Source: Bacilli bacterium
Lineage (GTDB): Bacteria > Bacillota_I > Bacilli_A > RFN20 > CAG-826
Assembly (NCBI GenBank): GCA_900767605.1
Contig: CAAFZT010000029.1
Span: 1-64,000, forward strand
Reading direction: 5' to 3'
Length of the DNA: 64,000 nucleotides
Part shown: one piece after another, positions 61,902 through 64,000 of the stretch
How positions within the stretch are numbered: position 1 is the stretch's first letter
How the letters are laid out: every line of letters begins with the position of its first letter
Notes under the pieces: generated by a model
Told to the model about the DNA's origin: nothing
Database searches by the model: none
Seen by the model: only the letters and a program-made list of their open reading frames with translations
Made by a program: the position numbers and the translations under genes

Positions 61902-63017
61902 TTATGGAATTAGTTCCAAAAGGACGGAATCGAGCAAACGAATCCCCCTTTCGCTGCAATGAAACCGACCGCCTTCTTGGACCAAAAGGCCCGATTTCAA
62001 GCAGTTTACATAGTTGGGACAAACGGATTCAAAAGTCTTGCCAAATCGGAGTTTAAAATCTTTTTGGTCAAACCCTTCCGCCAAACGAAGGTTGCACAGC
62101 AAAAAATAGAGCAAGTCATCATGGAGGGAAACGGTTTCTTCTTTTCTTTCAATTCGTCCTTCTTTTGCCCCTTTTATATATAAAGATAGGGATTTAGTAT
62201 TCGTGTAACGAAGGGACCCGACGTAGCCAGAGGCACCAAGGCCCACCCCATAATAAGGCTCATCCTTCCAATAAACGAGGTTATGGTGGCATTCATGCCC
62301 CGGGATAGCGAAATTAGAAACTTCATAATGCCGGTATCCATGACGTTTCAAGGCCTCGATGACGAATTCTAGCATTTCCCCTTGGACATCCTGACTCGCT
62401 TCTTGAATGCCTTTAAACGAAAAAATGGTTGCATCCTCTAAAATCAAAGAATAGGCGGATAAGTGAGGGATTTGGAGGGAACAAAAAGCTTCGATATCTT
62501 CCTTTAGTTCTTCTAAGGTCTCTCCTGGCAAAGCATAAATTAAATCGCAATTAATGTTGGTAATTCCTTCTTTTTTAAGAAGGGAAACGGCACTTTTGGC
62601 ATCTTCAAAACGATGATTTCTCCCCATGAAGGAAAGGAAAGACGGATGAGAAGATTGCACACCAATCGAAACGCGGTTTACTCCATATTTTTTCCAAATG
62701 GCGACTTTTTCTTCTTGGCACGATTCGGGATTTGCCTCGCAACTAAATTCGCCCCCTTCTTTAAGGTAAGGCGATAAAAAAGCGAACAATGCCTCGGTTT
62801 GGTCTAAATTCAAACAACTTGGGGTCCCTCCGCCCACATAAATCGTATGAAGGCTTTTAGGAACAAGGTGAAGAGCGTTGATTTCCGAAAATAAAGCCAG
62901 CAAATAAGAATCCGCCCAGTCCGGGCGGTAATAAAGTTTCGTAAAATCGCAATAGCCACAGATGCTTTCGCAAAAAGGGATATGAACGTAGAGAGAGGAA
63001 GGAAGAGTTTTATCCAT
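61902..63017 (-). CDS. hemW: HemW-type radical SAM protein (heme chaperone family)
   Basis: The 371-residue protein has the radical SAM motif CESICGYC (about 16-23), VGGGTPSCL, NPES and the HemN_C domain. HemW proteins bind heme rather than acting as coproporphyrinogen oxidase. Its place before hrcA matches Bacillus (yqeR/hemN). The ATG at 63017 overlaps the previous stop (TGATG); a TTG one codon upstream is possible. Confidence 0.9.
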   Translation of the reverse strand: MDKTLPSSLYVHIPFCESICGYCDFTKLYYRPDWADSYLLALFSEINALHLVPKSLHTIYVGGGTPSCLNLDQTEALFAFLSPYLKEGGEFSCEANPESCQEEKVAIWKKYGVNRVSIGVQSSHPSFLSFMGRNHRFEDAKSAVSLLKKEGITNINCDLIYALPGETLEELKEDIEAFCSLQIPHLSAYSLILEDATIFSFKGIQEASQDVQGEMLEFVIEALKRHGYRHYEVSNFAIPGHECHHNLVYWKDEPYYGVGLGASGYVGSLRYTNTKSLSLYIKGAKEGRIERKEETVSLHDDLLYFLLCNLRLAEGFDQKDFKLRFGKTFESVCPNYVNCLKSGLLVQEGGRFHCSERGIRLLDSVLLELIP

Positions 63018-63268
63018 CAATCCGAATCTTTTTTATCGTAATCCGCCATTTGCTTTTTGGCTTCCGGGTCTTCGATTGGCTCGAGCAAACGATCCAATTC
63101 TTCCGCCGCCACTTCTTTATCACTTTTGGGCTGTTCGTGGCTTTGAAATAGTTTCACGTGCTTTTTAAGCAAAATCACAATCAAGACAATAACGCCGAAA
63201 ATTCCAACGATTAAAACAGGGACGGCCCAAGCGGGGAAAGAGGAAGAGAGGATGACGTTCGTTTTCAT
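63017..63268 (-). CDS. Hypothetical single-pass membrane protein
   Basis: An 83-residue protein with one membrane helix (about 12-36) and a charged cytoplasmic tail rich in Glu, Asp and Lys. AGGAG precedes the ATG. It overlaps both neighbours (ATGA with the upstream gene, TGATG with hemW). Family not recognised; it may serve as a membrane anchor for the upstream protein. Confidence 0.7.
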   Translation of the reverse strand: MKTNVILSSSFPAWAVPVLIVGIFGVIVLIVILLKKHVKLFQSHEQPKSDKEVAAEELDRLLEPIEDPEAKKQMADYDKKDSD

Positions 63269-63990
63269 TTGGATGATTCTCCTTTTTGATTAAGCGGGGT
63301 ATAAACGAATTTGTTTTTGAATTGCAATTTTCGATAGAAGCCGTACCGAGTCAAATTGTCCATCGAAGTACGAGCGGTTTCATAGGCACAGCGCACATGG
63401 CGTTTGTAGTCCTGGATGCTATAATAGCACCCCATCGTGCAATGCGTCGCGAAAAACGATGCTTGAGCTCGGCTAATTTGCGGATTCGTCTCGTAAATAT
63501 ATTTAGCGGCGTCCCGCAAATCTTTACCGGCGATTTCTTTTTTCGGAATAACAACGGCTAATTCGCCTTCGTCGATCCTTTTTTCAGGCAAAACAGGCGC
63601 AGGGCGATTCGAATTTGGCTTAGAAGGAGCTTCTTTAAATTCCGGGGTGGGCGAAGGAGTTTCCGTTTCGGCAACTTCTTCTTTTTCCACGTCGAGTTTT
63701 GGCTCTTCTACAGCAGGAACGGGAATTTCATCCTGCTTGGTTTCGGGAATCGGAGAAGGGGCGGGTTCTTCCTGAGGAATTACCTTCGAAATAGGAGTTT
63801 CCGTTTCGTTAGAAGCAGGCAAAGCGTTGATTTCACTTTGGATTCCTTCTTTTTTAATCTTTAAAAAGAAATTAAGTTCTTCGGATAAAGAAGACGAAGA
63901 ACGTTCCATGAAATAATAGAAAATATAGGTGAGGTCCGCTTGACGCTGAATTTCAGAATCCATCTCATCCCAATCAGGAGATTTAGCCAA
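63265..63990 (-). CDS. Hypothetical protein with disordered middle and Fic-type C-terminal module
   Basis: The TTG start at 63990 has GGAG six bases upstream. The 241-residue protein has a helical N-terminus (about 1-55), a Pro/Glu/Thr-rich, probably disordered middle (about 58-145) and a C-terminal module (about 160-235; CAYETARTSMDNLTRYGFY, KNKFVYTPLNQK) resembling the winged-helix tail of some Fic proteins, but with no Fic catalytic motif HPFxxGNG. Function unknown. Translation is coupled to the membrane gene that follows. Confidence 0.6.
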   Translation of the reverse strand: MAKSPDWDEMDSEIQRQADLTYIFYYFMERSSSSLSEELNFFLKIKKEGIQSEINALPASNETETPISKVIPQEEPAPSPIPETKQDEIPVPAVEEPKLDVEKEEVAETETPSPTPEFKEAPSKPNSNRPAPVLPEKRIDEGELAVVIPKKEIAGKDLRDAAKYIYETNPQISRAQASFFATHCTMGCYYSIQDYKRHVRCAYETARTSMDNLTRYGFYRKLQFKNKFVYTPLNQKGESSK

Positions 63991-64000
63991 TAAATTCTCC

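Noticed and set aside
1..64000. CRISPR arrays, rRNA, tRNA, insertion sequences
   Set aside because: No regularly spaced repeats, rRNA-like segments, tRNA cloverleafs with T-loop consensus, or transposase genes with terminal repeats were seen.

Overview
The window is a stretch of bacterial chromosome, densely packed with housekeeping genes in short same-strand operons. Gene order follows several Bacillus-type backbone clusters: obgE-ruvA-ruvB, secDF-recJ-relA-hisS-aspS, asp23/yqhY-nusB-xseA-xseB-dxs, yqeG-yqeH-yhbY-nadD-yqeK-rsfS, plsY/parE-parC, ybeY-cdd-era-recO-glyS-dnaG-rpoD-trmK with ispH/cshB/ispG nearby, and hemW-hrcA-grpE-dnaK-dnaJ-rsmE-mtaB. TGA is a stop (obgE, secDF, tkt) and TGG encodes Trp, so the standard code is used. 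A fused NadD-YqeK, a Mycoplasma-like EF-P loop, CxxC-type L32 and L33 and many missing backbone partners (apt, queA/tgt, dgkA, phoH, aroE, folD, ispA, prmA) suggest an uncultured Bacilli lineage near Erysipelotrichales/Mollicutes, of moderate GC. That placement is inference.

Layout. 1-10.7 kb (+): glycosyltransferase, obgE, a tiny membrane ORF, ruvAB, a divergent SecDF, recJ, relA. 10.7-25.2 kb (+): hisS, aspS, transketolase, Asp23-like protein, nusB, xseAB, dxs, dinB, xerD-type recombinase, deoB and a lipoprotein/permease pair without an ATPase. 25.2-25.7 kb: AT-rich gap with a 36-codon ORF and a possible small RNA. 25.7-33.8 kb (-): rsfS, nadD-yqeK, yhbY, yqeH, yqeG, parC, parE. 33.9-34.7 kb (+): plsY. 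34.7-35.8 kb: decayed coding fragments and a strong candidate structured RNA. 35.8-37.9 kb (-): yneF, efp, MBL hydrolase, small membrane protein, rpmG. 38.0-41.4 kb: ispG, cshB, ispH. 41.4-52.7 kb (-): trmK, an extra sigma factor, rpoD, dnaG, glyS, recO, era, cdd, ybeY, then two unusual membrane proteins. 52.8-64 kb (-): deoC, rpmF, mtaB, an unknown gene, rsmE, a zinc-ribbon membrane protein, dnaJ-dnaK-grpE-hrcA under CIRCE control, hemW and two hypotheticals.

Functionally the window covers replication, repair and recombination (ruvAB, recJ, recO, dinB, xseAB, dnaG, parCE), translation and ribosome biogenesis (hisS, aspS, glyS, efp, era, obgE, yqeH, yhbY, rsfS, ybeY, rsmE, mtaB, trmK), the MEP isoprenoid pathway (dxs, ispG, ispH), nucleoside salvage (deoB, deoC, cdd), the stringent response (relA) and the HrcA heat-shock regulon.

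The most unusual content is a two-gene membrane system (50320-52688). It looks like a peptidase-containing ABC exporter split in two: a C39 protease fused to about six membrane helices but with no ATPase domain, next to a membrane protein carrying a degenerate ATPase-like domain without a recognisable Walker A lysine. Also notable are a second sigma-70-type factor beside rpoD with altered -10-melting residues, several genes with a -10-like box 6-8 bases before the start codon and no ribosome binding site (possible leaderless mRNAs), a SecDF that seems to lack its proton-relay acidic residues, tandem CIRCE elements around the hrcA promoter, and a rod-shaped RNA with a GAAA loop and its own terminator. 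No rRNA, tRNA, CRISPR array, insertion sequence or prophage was found.
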